This document shows, piece after piece, positions 1 through 5,477 of a DNA stretch of 5,595 nt. The position numbers and the translations under genes are program-made. The stretch covers positions 1 through 5,595 of the forward strand of contig USSI01000110.1 in assembly GCA_900557315.1 (NCBI GenBank). Direction: 5' to 3'. The DNA comes from an uncultured Butyricicoccus sp. (GTDB taxonomy: Bacteria; Bacillota; Clostridia; Oscillospirales; Butyricicoccaceae). Position 1 is the first letter of the stretch. Each line of letters starts with the position of its first letter. The notes under the pieces were generated by a model, which was not told where the DNA came from, did not search any database, and saw nothing but the letters and a program-made list of their open reading frames with translations.

Positions 1-46
1 AACGCTTGTACAGCTGCATATACACATCGTTGATGGTTTTGGTCAA
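1..46 (-). CDS. 5' fragment of a gene cut by the window edge, possibly release-factor glutamine methyltransferase PrmC
   Basis: Only 15 codons are visible, starting at a TTG at 46 and reading MTKTINDVYMQLYKR. The start is chosen because an AGAGGTG ribosome binding site sits 7 nt upstream of the TTG, and no in-frame ATG has a comparable site; the next in-frame ATG is codon 10. A competing frame starts at an ATG near 89 and also stays open to the edge, but it has no ribosome binding site. In many Clostridia the DUF1385 gene is followed by prmC, whose product methylates the glutamine of the GGQ motif in peptide-chain release factors, and PrmC N-termini often have this kind of short helical opening. 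The gene call is fairly sound; the prmC identity is inference from context. Confidence 0.5.
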   Translation of the reverse strand, partial: MTKTINDVYMQLYKR

Positions 47-254
47 ATGGAGTCACCTCTTTTTCGTCAAATGCAGGTTGCTTATTCATAACGGCGTATT
101 TGCGGCAACGTCGCGGCGGTTCGGTCTCGCGCGTGACCCCAGGGGCGGGGGTGCTGTCGATGCAAGGCTTGCGCCTGTTGTTTTCGTGAAGGCGACGCTC
201 CATCCGGGTACAGAACTGGGCGCGCAATTCGCGCCTCTATGTTAAAGCGGATAT
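47..254. other. 208-bp intergenic region downstream of the DUF1385 gene, no gene seen
   Basis: I find no credible coding sequence here on either strand. It contains a GC-rich inverted repeat at 219-235 (arms GGCGCG/CGCGCC, 5-nt loop). No T-tract follows on either strand, so it is not a standard intrinsic terminator. On the minus strand 177-166 reads CAGGCGCAAGCC, which can fold as a 4-bp hairpin with a GCAA loop when the next T is included. The same 12-mer recurs at 2832-2843 in the regulator-kinase gap. The region ends with the ribosome binding site of the TTG-start gene. Read-through from the DUF1385 gene seems likely. Confidence 0.6.
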
Positions 255-1190
255 TTACCAGTTATCCGACCCGTCGTCCGGGATGACCGCCTTCATGCCG
301 GTGATCGCGACCTCAATCATGGAGTCGTCCGGCTCGAACACGGTCAGGTGTTGGATCATCAGGCCCGGCCAGCGCAGCGCGCGGGAGACAATGCTCTCCG
401 ACCGGCCTGCGTAGCGGTTGAACTCATAGCTGATGCCGACAACCAGCGGCAGCAGCACCAGATGCGCCAGCATACGCAAAAAGGGATTGGTGATATCAAT
501 GATCGAAAACACGATGGACGAGACAATCGTCGCAATGATGATGAGCACGAACATGAAGCTGGTGCCGCAGCGGGGATGGTATTTTTTCTGACGGCGCACA
601 TTTTCGACCGTCAGCTCCTCCCCTGCCTCGTAGCAGAAAATGGTCTTGTGCTCCGCGCCGTGGTATTCAAACGTGCGGTGGATGTCCTTCATGTGCGACA
701 CCGACCACATGAACACCAGGAATAGGATAACGCGCACGATGCCTTCCAGCACATTGCGCGCCAGCACGCCCCAGCTTTCGGGCACAAAGCCGCCGAGAAA
801 GCTCGGCAGCAGCAGGAACAGCCCGACCGGCAGCGCGATGCCGATCACGGTGGACAGGCCGAGGATAAACTTCTCCAGCCCCTCGGAGCCGAGTTTGTTT
901 TCCAGCCAGATCTCGAATTTGGAGGGCGGCACGTCCGGCTCGTCGTCCTCAAAGAACGAGGCCGAGTAGTTGATCGCCTGGATGCCGTCCTTCATGGCCA
1001 TGAACAGGCCGTAGGCGCCGCGCAGCACGGGCAGTTTCCAAACGTCGGACGGTTTGTGCGCGTCCTCCTCTTTGGTGACCAGCTCGCCGTTTGCCTTGCG
1101 GACGACGGTACAGACCTTTTTCGGGCCTTTCATCACAATGCCCTCAATAATCGCCTGCCCGCCGATGGTGGTTTTCTTTTGCGTTGGCAT
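255..1190 (-). CDS. DUF1385 family multipass membrane protein (YqhQ-like)
   Basis: This 311-residue protein belongs to the DUF1385 family, whose members are bacterial membrane proteins such as Bacillus subtilis YqhQ; their biochemical role is not firmly established to my knowledge. Family signatures are plain: GGQAIIEGIVMKGP at residues 10-23, LRGAYGLF near 56-63, YHGAEHK at 176-182, LTVEN at 193-197 and HPRCGTSF at 205-212. The conserved His, Glu and Cys residues could bind metal or act in catalysis, but that is inference. Likely membrane segments are about 107-133, 147-166, 212-231 and 236-256, with soluble N- and C-terminal parts. The ATG at 1190 has a GGAG site 8 nt upstream, lying in the last codons of the kinase gene, and only 3 nt separate the kinase TGA from this ATG. 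The two genes are therefore almost certainly co-transcribed and probably translationally coupled. Family assignment is strong; function is unknown. Confidence 0.93.
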   Translation of the reverse strand: MPTQKKTTIGGQAIIEGIVMKGPKKVCTVVRKANGELVTKEEDAHKPSDVWKLPVLRGAYGLFMAMKDGIQAINYSASFFEDDEPDVPPSKFEIWLENKLGSEGLEKFILGLSTVIGIALPVGLFLLLPSFLGGFVPESWGVLARNVLEGIVRVILFLVFMWSVSHMKDIHRTFEYHGAEHKTIFCYEAGEELTVENVRRQKKYHPRCGTSFMFVLIIIATIVSSIVFSIIDITNPFLRMLAHLVLLPLVVGISYEFNRYAGRSESIVSRALRWPGLMIQHLTVFEPDDSMIEVAITGMKAVIPDDGSDNW

Positions 1191-1193
1191 GTA

Positions 1194-2747
1194 TCAGTCT
1201 CCTTCGGGGTTAAACGGGGTGTCCGGGATTTTGGGGATCGCGCCCGTGATGCCGAGCGCCTCTTCGGCCTCCGCCGCGGGGAGGGTGACGGTGACCGTCG
1301 TGCCCGCGCCGAGCGTGGAGGCGATATCCAGCGTGCCGCCGTGCAGCGAGACGATCTCATCGGTTACGGCAAGGCCGATGCCGCTGCCGCGCTGCTTGGA
1401 CGACCCCTTGTAAAATTTCTCCTTGACAAACGGCAGTTCAGCCTCCGGGATGCCCTGGCCGTAATCGCGCACCGAGGCGACGATCTTGCCACCGTCCCGG
1501 CGCAGGACGATGTCGATCTTTTTGCCGTCCGCGCCGTATTTCGCGGCATTGTCCAAAATGTTGAGGAATACCTGCTTCATGCGGTGGCGGTCGCCGTTGA
1601 TATAGTAGTTGGCGTCCACATCCTCGTCATAGCTGAGCTGGATGCCACTCTTCTGCAGCAGGTTTTCATACATATAAACCGCTTCGTACAGCTCAATCGA
1701 CAGGTCGAACAGCTCGACCTCGAGCTTCATGCGGCCGGACTCGATGCGGGCGAAGTCCAGCAGTTCCTCGACCATGCGGGTCAGGCGGCCCGCCTCCTTC
1801 TGGATGATGGTCAGGCCCTGCATGACCTCCTCGGGGTCCTCGCCGCCGCCCGCCAGCAGGGTCTCGCTCCAGCCGCCGATGGCGGTCAGCGGGGTGCGCA
1901 GTTCGTGCGACACCGAGGAGATAAAGTCGTTCTTCATGCGCTCGGCGCGGCTGATCTCGTCCGACATATAGTTGATCGTGTCGCACAGCTCGCCGATCTC
2001 ATCGTCGTAGGTCTTCTGCAGGCGCACGCCGTACCGGCCCGCCGCGATTTCCTTGGCAATGTTGTTGATCTTGAGCACCGGGTCCACGATCGACTTGACG
2101 AAATAGCTGTTGGAGACGACGACCAGCATGAGGAAAATCAGGCACGCAAGGATTGCAATGCCGATGATAACCCAAATCTGCTGCTCGACAATGCGCAGCG
2201 AGGTGATAAAGCGCACGCCGCCGATCAGGTCGCCGCGCGAGGACAGCAGCGGCGCGGTGACGCTCATCACGCGCTCATCCGACAGCGGGTCGCGCCCGGA
2301 ATACACCTCGGGCTGCAGGGTTGTCAGCGCCCTTGTGGCCTCTTCGGTCGATGCCATGCCGCCGCCGGTCAGGCCGGAGGTGGACATCAGGATGCGGCCG
2401 TTCGCGTCGAGGAACTGCTGCTCGAGCTTGTCCTGTTCCTGGAAGGTCGCAATGGTGGATTCGGCCTGCGCATAGAACTGGTCGTAAGTCTCGGTGAAAT
2501 ATTTGCGGAAGGTATCGGAAACCGTCGTCGCGCGGGAGACCAGATTGTCCCGCACGGTGGCATAATAATAGCCCGATACGCCGACCGAGATCAGGATGAC
2601 CACAGCCGCAAGGATGACGAGCACGAACGAAAGCGAGTTCATCATCCAGCGCCCCTTGATGCCGCCCGGAGAGTGCAGCACCTTGGGCACAGCCGGCTGC
2701 GGCGGCGCTTCAGGCTGTTTTTTCTGTTTGTGGTAGTTCATTGCCAT
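1194..2747 (-). CDS. Membrane sensor histidine kinase (HAMP-HisKA-HATPase), partner of the upstream regulator
   Basis: This 517-residue two-component kinase should sense an extracytoplasmic cue, autophosphorylate on histidine and phosphorylate the neighbouring regulator. In order it has a proline-rich basic cytoplasmic tail (1-37), membrane segment 1 (about 38-60), an extracellular domain of about 130 residues that looks Cache/PAS-like (61-190, including GRILMSTSGL and ERVMSVTAPLL), membrane segment 2 (191-213), and HAMP (about 214-267, conserved P223 and DEIGEL). HisKA carries the phospho-acceptor H281 in SHELRTPLT. The ATPase domain shows the N box (FLNILDNAAKYG, N396/N400), G1 (DYGQGIP, 428-434), F box (VKEKFYKG) and G2 (GSGIGLA). 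All catalytic boxes look intact. A tail of about 27 residues follows the ATPase fold. The ATG at 2747 (MAMNYH) is chosen because the open frame upstream reads as low-complexity Pro/Arg-rich sequence overlapping the regulator gene; the ATG at 2741 is an alternative. The ligand cannot be predicted. Confidence 0.95.
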   Translation of the reverse strand: MAMNYHKQKKQPEAPPQPAVPKVLHSPGGIKGRWMMNSLSFVLVILAAVVILISVGVSGYYYATVRDNLVSRATTVSDTFRKYFTETYDQFYAQAESTIATFQEQDKLEQQFLDANGRILMSTSGLTGGGMASTEEATRALTTLQPEVYSGRDPLSDERVMSVTAPLLSSRGDLIGGVRFITSLRIVEQQIWVIIGIAILACLIFLMLVVVSNSYFVKSIVDPVLKINNIAKEIAAGRYGVRLQKTYDDEIGELCDTINYMSDEISRAERMKNDFISSVSHELRTPLTAIGGWSETLLAGGGEDPEEVMQGLTIIQKEAGRLTRMVEELLDFARIESGRMKLEVELFDLSIELYEAVYMYENLLQKSGIQLSYDEDVDANYYINGDRHRMKQVFLNILDNAAKYGADGKKIDIVLRRDGGKIVASVRDYGQGIPEAELPFVKEKFYKGSSKQRGSGIGLAVTDEIVSLHGGTLDIASTLGAGTTVTVTLPAAEAEEALGITGAIPKIPDTPFNPEGD

Positions 2748-2763
2748 AGAAAGGAGCCTTTCT
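2748..2763 (-). promoter_or_regulatory. Hairpin covering the kinase ribosome binding site
   Basis: In the transcript, AGAAAG-GCTC-CTTTCT forms a 6-bp stem with a 4-nt loop that ends directly at the kinase ATG. The only purine-rich ribosome binding site for that start, AAAGG, lies in its 5' arm and at the loop edge. If it folds, the site would be partly hidden, so kinase translation could be low or controlled. The inverted repeat is seen directly; the regulatory role is inference. The stem has few GC pairs, so it may be only marginally stable. Confidence 0.45.
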
Positions 2764-2935
2764 TTGTCTGCCGTCGGACGGCGGGGATTGCCGCCTGTAA
2801 GGCGGCAGAACGGATGCCTGCCGGGATGCGGCAGGCGCAAGCCACCGGGGCGCTTCCGCGCCCGGGTGGGATTTTGCCGCCCCATGGGCGGGGGACTGTG
2901 CCGCTGCGGGCGGATATTCCGTGGAAAGGGAGGGG
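2764..2935 (-). repeat. Array of GC-rich hairpins in the regulator-kinase intergenic region
   Basis: Almost every part of this gap lies in an inverted repeat. On plus coordinates these are 2770-2782 (5-bp arms GCCGT/ACGGC), 2790-2806 (6-bp GCCGCC/GGCGGC, 5-nt loop), 2816-2836 (8-bp GCCTGCCG/CGGCAGGC, 5-nt loop), 2842-2869 (12-nt arms with 11 pairs and a 4-nt loop, read as GGAA on the transcript, a GNRA-type tetraloop), 2877-2891 (6-bp CCGCCC/GGGCGG, 3-nt loop) and 2911-2921 (4-bp CGGA/TCCG). No T-tract follows any of them on the minus strand, so they are not ordinary intrinsic terminators. They could be an RNA processing or stability element, a translation leader for the kinase, or a REP-like palindromic repeat cluster. 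Confidence 0.7.
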
Positions 2936-3625
2936 TTATCCCTCCCACATGTAGCCGTAGCCGCGCACGGTGACGATATGCGTCGGTTCGGCGGGGTCGT
3001 CCTCGATCTTGATGCGCAGGCGGCGGATGTTCACATCCACGATTTTCAGTTCGCCCACATAGTGATGGCCCCAAACCATCTCAAGCAGCTCGTCGCGCGA
3101 GAGCGCCTTGCCGATATTCTCCATAAACGCCTTCAGAAGGCCGTATTCGATCTGGGTCAGCTCGATCTTGATACCGTTCTTGAGCACTTCGCGCGCGCGC
3201 AGGTTGAGCTTGAACGGGCCGGACTTGATGACGTCCTCCTCCGAGAAGGGCGAGCCGGACACACGGCGGTACAGCGCGTCCACGCGCGCCGCCAGCTCGA
3301 TCACCGAGAACGGCTTGGTTACGTAATCATCCGCGCCGTTCATCAGGCCGGTCACCTTGTCCGCCTCCTGGGTGCGCGCGGTCAGCATGATGACGCCCGC
3401 CGCGTAGCCCGCCGCACGCATGGCGCGGCAGACCTCATAACCGTCAATCCCCGGCAGCATGACGTCCAGCACCGCGACCGCGATATCCTGATTGGCATGG
3501 TATTTTTCCAGCGCCTGCTCGCCGGTCTCTGCCTCAATTACTTCGTAGCCGCTGCGCTTCAGGTTGAGAACCAGAAAGGAGCGGATATTTTCCTCATCTT
3601 CCAAAACCAGTATTTTGCGCTTCAT
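2936..3625 (-). CDS. OmpR/PhoB-family response regulator
   Basis: This 229-residue protein is a DNA-binding transcription regulator activated by phosphorylation, presumably by the kinase encoded next. The receiver domain (about 3-118) has the acidic pair D10/E11, the phospho-acceptor D54 in VLDVMLPGIDG, the switch residue T82 in LTAR and K104 in TKPF. After a short linker, a winged-helix DNA-binding domain (about 137-228) shows ELTQIEYGLLKAFMEN, the LSRDELLEMVWG helix, the VDVNIRRLRIKIE recognition region and the terminal VRGYGYMW wing. The ATG at 3625 is chosen because a perfect AGGAGG sits 7 nt upstream and the receiver fold begins right away; the 27 codons of open frame before it overlap the lipoprotein gene. 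It follows the lipoprotein gene by 25 bp. Its length is typical for the family. Regulators of this family usually bind direct repeats, but no target site can be assigned from this window. Confidence 0.96.
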   Translation of the reverse strand: MKRKILVLEDEENIRSFLVLNLKRSGYEVIEAETGEQALEKYHANQDIAVAVLDVMLPGIDGYEVCRAMRAAGYAAGVIMLTARTQEADKVTGLMNGADDYVTKPFSVIELAARVDALYRRVSGSPFSEEDVIKSGPFKLNLRAREVLKNGIKIELTQIEYGLLKAFMENIGKALSRDELLEMVWGHHYVGELKIVDVNIRRLRIKIEDDPAEPTHIVTVRGYGYMWEG

Positions 3626-3650
3626 GGATGTTCCTCCTCTTATTATTTGT

Positions 3651-4985
3651 TCAGTTATTCCAGTCCTGCTTGACCAGAGAAAAGCGGTTTTCAATATCAG
3701 CCGCATTGATTTCCAGCGTGCTCTGCTGTGCTTCGTCCGCCATCCTTACGAAATAGACCGCCTGCGCGGTTTCGCCCAGCTGGGTCAGGTCGCTTCGCCC
3801 GGCATAATATTCCCGGGTCGAACCGGTGGCGCAGTAAATGGTGAACAGCGGGATCTGCTGCCCAGCCCCGGTGTATTCGTAAAACGCAACCGCGCTCAGG
3901 CCGCTGTCCGTCGTTTTGACTGCGGTAATCCGGTCATACCAGGCCTGGTCGATCGACAGGCGCCAGTTGTCCGATATATTTTCATAAGTGGTTGCCACCG
4001 CGACCGGCGGACGGTCCGCGCTGTAAACGTACCAGTCGATCATGAAAATGGCGTCAGACGCCGCGGCGTCCGAATAGCCTGCCATCAGCACTGCGCGCGG
4101 CAGCTCGGTGATGCCATCCGAATTGATATCGGTTGCATAGACCGAAATCGGGCGGTACGTGCTGCGTGTAATCGAGTCCTCGCCGTCCAGCGCAAGGTTG
4201 ACCAGCGTGCCGTTGTTATAGACAAAGATATCGGTCGTCAGGCCCACGCCGCTCGCCATGCGCTCTTCCGCGAAAACCGCATACTGGGTCTGCTGCACAC
4301 GGCCGCTGCGCATCCGCTCGACCGAAACGGTTTCCGGGCTGGTTGCCGCCTCGCCCAGCAGGTCCAGGCTGGCGTTGTTATATTGATACAGCCGCGCCAC
4401 ACGCTGCCCGGCGGGATTGCTGGTAATCAGCAGCAGGTCGCGCGCGCCGTCGCCGGTCATGTCGGTCAGCTCCATGGCGGAATACTCGGTCTCGAGCAGC
4501 ACACCCGGCGTGCACGCCGCGTCGAAATCGCACATAGTCAGCGCGCCGGTGCCGTCGCCGGTCAGGCGCCAGGTAATCACCATGCCGCAGCGGCCGTCGG
4601 GTGTGATGGCCGGGTAATCGACCGACTGGATCGCGGTGCCCTGCCCTTCAACCGAACCGGCGGCGACATACTGGTCGCCCTGACGTTTATATACATAAAT
4701 TTGAAACGTGTTGCTGGTCGCCGAGGTCGAGCCGCGGAAAAACGCGATGGCCTCTTCCACCCCGTCGTTATCCAGATCGACCAGCTGGATGGAGGAACGG
4801 TTTTCGCCCTCGATCGGCGCGGTATAGGACACGCCCGAAGCGATCAGCTCGTCCAGCTCCGCCTGCAGCGTCTGGTAATTGGTAGAAGGCCTTGGGGCTG
4901 CCAGCAGGTCGTCGCCCGAGGGAAACGTGCACCCGCCCAGCAGCAGCAGGGACAGCAGCACGGGTATCATTCGGATCGGTTTCAT
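3651..4985 (-). CDS. Secreted lipoprotein with VCBS/FG-GAP-like Asp-rich repeats
   Basis: This 444-residue protein opens with a lipoprotein signal peptide: basic MKPIR, a hydrophobic run, and the lipobox LLGGC with the lipidated Cys at residue 19. It should be anchored on the outer face of the cytoplasmic membrane. Three Asp-rich loops resemble calcium-binding repeats of VCBS/FG-GAP type: VDLDNDGVEE (69-78), TDMTGDGARD (174-183) and TDINSDGITE (285-294), each followed by a hydrophobic strand. This suggests a beta-propeller-like body. Beyond that I do not recognise a specific family and no enzyme motif is visible. The ATG at 4985 has a GGGAG site 7 nt upstream. It is the first gene of the minus-strand block, 25 bp before the response regulator, so it could be an accessory sensor or an output of the system. 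Lipoprotein status is strong, the repeat class moderate and the role unknown. Confidence 0.9.
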   Translation of the reverse strand: MKPIRMIPVLLSLLLLGGCTFPSGDDLLAAPRPSTNYQTLQAELDELIASGVSYTAPIEGENRSSIQLVDLDNDGVEEAIAFFRGSTSATSNTFQIYVYKRQGDQYVAAGSVEGQGTAIQSVDYPAITPDGRCGMVITWRLTGDGTGALTMCDFDAACTPGVLLETEYSAMELTDMTGDGARDLLLITSNPAGQRVARLYQYNNASLDLLGEAATSPETVSVERMRSGRVQQTQYAVFAEERMASGVGLTTDIFVYNNGTLVNLALDGEDSITRSTYRPISVYATDINSDGITELPRAVLMAGYSDAAASDAIFMIDWYVYSADRPPVAVATTYENISDNWRLSIDQAWYDRITAVKTTDSGLSAVAFYEYTGAGQQIPLFTIYCATGSTREYYAGRSDLTQLGETAQAVYFVRMADEAQQSTLEINAADIENRFSLVKQDWNN

Positions 4986-5156
4986 GGATTTCTCCCATTC
5001 TTAGTACTGCAAACATTTATACAGATTAAGTATAGCACAAAGCGTGTGTGTTTGGTACAGGAATTTACTTAAATTTTATCCGCATTGCGGACTTCTGTAC
5101 AGGCATTCGAATCAAATCCGGCTGGGACGTCCGGCTGCGCCCTCCCCCGCGGTCGA
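4986..5156. other. Divergent intergenic region between the operon and the tRNA gene
   Basis: This stretch separates the minus-strand operon from the plus-strand tRNA unit and encodes no credible protein. Besides the operon promoter it has a small palindrome at 5079-5091 (TCCGCATTGCGGA) and an imperfect direct repeat, GTACAGGAATT at 5055-5065 and GTACAGGCATT at 5097-5107 (10 of 11 identical, starts 42 bp apart). These are possible regulator sites, but they are short and could be chance. Confidence 0.4.
5029..5037 (-). promoter_or_regulatory. Candidate promoter of the lipoprotein-regulator-kinase operon (extended -10)
   Basis: On the minus strand TGCTATACT forms an extended -10 element, TG at 5037-5036 and TATACT at 5034-5029. 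A transcript starting near 5022 would have a leader of about 36 nt before the lipoprotein ATG. There is no good -35 at the usual spacing (TACCAA at 17 bp), which fits an extended -10 promoter or one that needs an activator, possibly the encoded regulator itself. Confidence 0.5.
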
Positions 5157-5185
5157 TTGACAAACCGGCTTTGAACGGGTATACT
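5157..5185 (+). promoter_or_regulatory. Sigma-70 type promoter of tRNA-Leu
   Basis: A perfect -35 TTGACA (5157-5162) and a near-perfect -10 TATACT (5180-5185) are separated by the optimal 17 bp. Transcription would start near 5192, leaving about 12 nt of 5' leader to be trimmed by RNase P before the mature tRNA at 5204. This is what is expected for a strong constitutive stable-RNA promoter. Confidence 0.88.
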
Positions 5186-5203
5186 GGATGCGTATCCATT
5201 CAT

Positions 5204-5286
5204 GCGGGTATGGCGGAATGGCAGACGCGCCAGATTTAGGTTCTGGTGTCCCTGACGTGCAGGTTCAAGTCCTGTTACCCGCACCA
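5204..5286 (+). tRNA. tRNA-Leu, anticodon UAG, CCA encoded
   Basis: The 83-nt gene folds as a class II tRNA. The 7-bp acceptor stem pairs GCGGGTA (5204-5210) with TACCCGC (5276-5282), followed by discriminator A and a genomic CCA (5284-5286). The anticodon stem CCAGA/TCTGG (5230-5234, 5242-5246) encloses the loop TTTAGGT with anticodon TAG at 5237-5239, which reads CUN leucine codons. A 12-nt variable arm (5247-5258) can form a GTC/GAC stem, as expected for leucine tRNA. The T-arm is GCAGG-TTCAAGT-CCTGT (5259-5275). It has its own promoter upstream and an intrinsic terminator 7 nt downstream. Confidence 0.96.
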
Positions 5287-5330
5287 TCTGTAAAGGCACT
5301 TGTCTGAGGACAGGCGCCTTTTTTGCTTTG
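5269..5330 (+). repeat. Direct repeat copy 1: tRNA 3' end plus terminator
   Basis: This 62-bp segment spans the 3' half of the T-arm, the 3' acceptor strand, CCA and the terminator. It matches 5416-5477 at 56 of 62 positions with no gap, 147 bp apart. All six differences lie between the CCA and the terminator core or in its 5' arm. Confidence 0.9.
5294..5324 (+). terminator. Intrinsic terminator of tRNA-Leu
   Basis: Arms AGGCACTTGTC (5294-5304) and GACAGGCGCCT (5309-5319) pair across a TGAG loop, followed by six T (5319-5324). One A/C mismatch (5298 with 5315) and one G-T wobble weaken the stem relative to the second copy downstream, so some read-through is possible. Confidence 0.88.
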
Positions 5331-5347
5331 TGGGCACATCGCTTCGG

Positions 5348-5364
5348 ACAGGACTTGAACCTGC
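5348..5364 (-). repeat. Exact inverted copy of the tRNA-Leu T-arm
   Basis: ACAGGACTTGAACCTGC is the perfect reverse complement of the 17-nt T-arm at 5259-5275, and the match stops exactly at the arm's boundaries on both sides. Read on the minus strand it is a normal T-arm, but no anticodon arm or CCA end accompanies it, so it is not a functional tRNA. Its first seven bases also pair with GTCCTGT at 5416-5422. Confidence 0.8.
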
Positions 5365-5384
5365 CATGCAATCGCGTCAGCGGG

Positions 5385-5414
5385 CGAAGCCTGCGCCCTG
5401 GGGCGCGGGCTTCG
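5385..5414. repeat. 13-bp GC-rich hairpin between the two tRNA 3' ends
   Basis: CGAAGCCTGCGCC (5385-5397) pairs with GGCGCGGGCTTCG (5402-5414) over all 13 positions with one G-T wobble, around a CTGG loop. It sits just before the duplicated tRNA 3' end, where the tRNA body would be expected. No T-tract follows, so it is not a terminator by itself. Confidence 0.8.
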
Positions 5415-5415
5415 G

Positions 5416-5477
5416 GTCCTGTTACCCGCACCAGAAGCAGAGGCGCTTGTCTGAGGACAGGCGCCTTTTTTGCTTTG
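5416..5477 (+). repeat. Direct repeat copy 2: truncated tRNA-Leu 3' end plus terminator
   Basis: This begins with GTCCTGTTACCCGCACCA (5416-5433), identical to the last 18 nt of tRNA-Leu, then continues into a second terminator. No D-arm, anticodon arm or matching 5' acceptor strand precedes it at the proper distance, so it is a tRNA remnant and not a second gene. It looks like a partial duplication of the tRNA unit. Confidence 0.85.
5441..5471 (+). terminator. Second intrinsic terminator, duplicate of the tRNA terminator
   Basis: Arms AGGCGCTTGTC (5441-5451) and GACAGGCGCCT (5456-5466) pair fully over 11 bp with one G-T wobble around TGAG, then six T (5466-5471). It is a stronger stem than copy 1 and would catch transcripts that escape it. 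Confidence 0.88.

Noticed and set aside
219..235. GC-rich hairpin as terminator of the operon
   Set aside because: No T-tract follows on either strand, so an intrinsic terminator cannot be supported.
6..245. 79-codon plus-strand frame at the left edge
   Set aside because: No ribosome binding site or recognisable domain; it overlaps the better-supported minus-strand gene start and intergenic DNA.
1056..2954. 632-codon open frame on the plus strand opposite the kinase
   Set aside because: It is an antisense shadow in GC-rich DNA: the minus strand there encodes a complete kinase with all motifs, and the plus frame shows no recognisable domain.
2748..3074. N-terminal extension of the kinase frame by 109 codons
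   Set aside because: The extension is Pro/Arg-rich low-complexity sequence, overlaps the regulator gene and runs through the hairpin array. The ATG at 2747 gives a normal kinase topology.
3564..5072. 502-codon open frame on the plus strand opposite the lipoprotein and the start of the regulator
   Set aside because: It is rich in His, Arg and Gln and has no recognisable domain or credible start site, while the opposite strand has a signal peptide, lipobox and Asp-rich repeats.
5348..5433. A second complete tRNA gene
   Set aside because: Only an inverted T-arm and a direct 3' end are present. No anticodon arm and no matching 5' acceptor strand at the right distance can be found.
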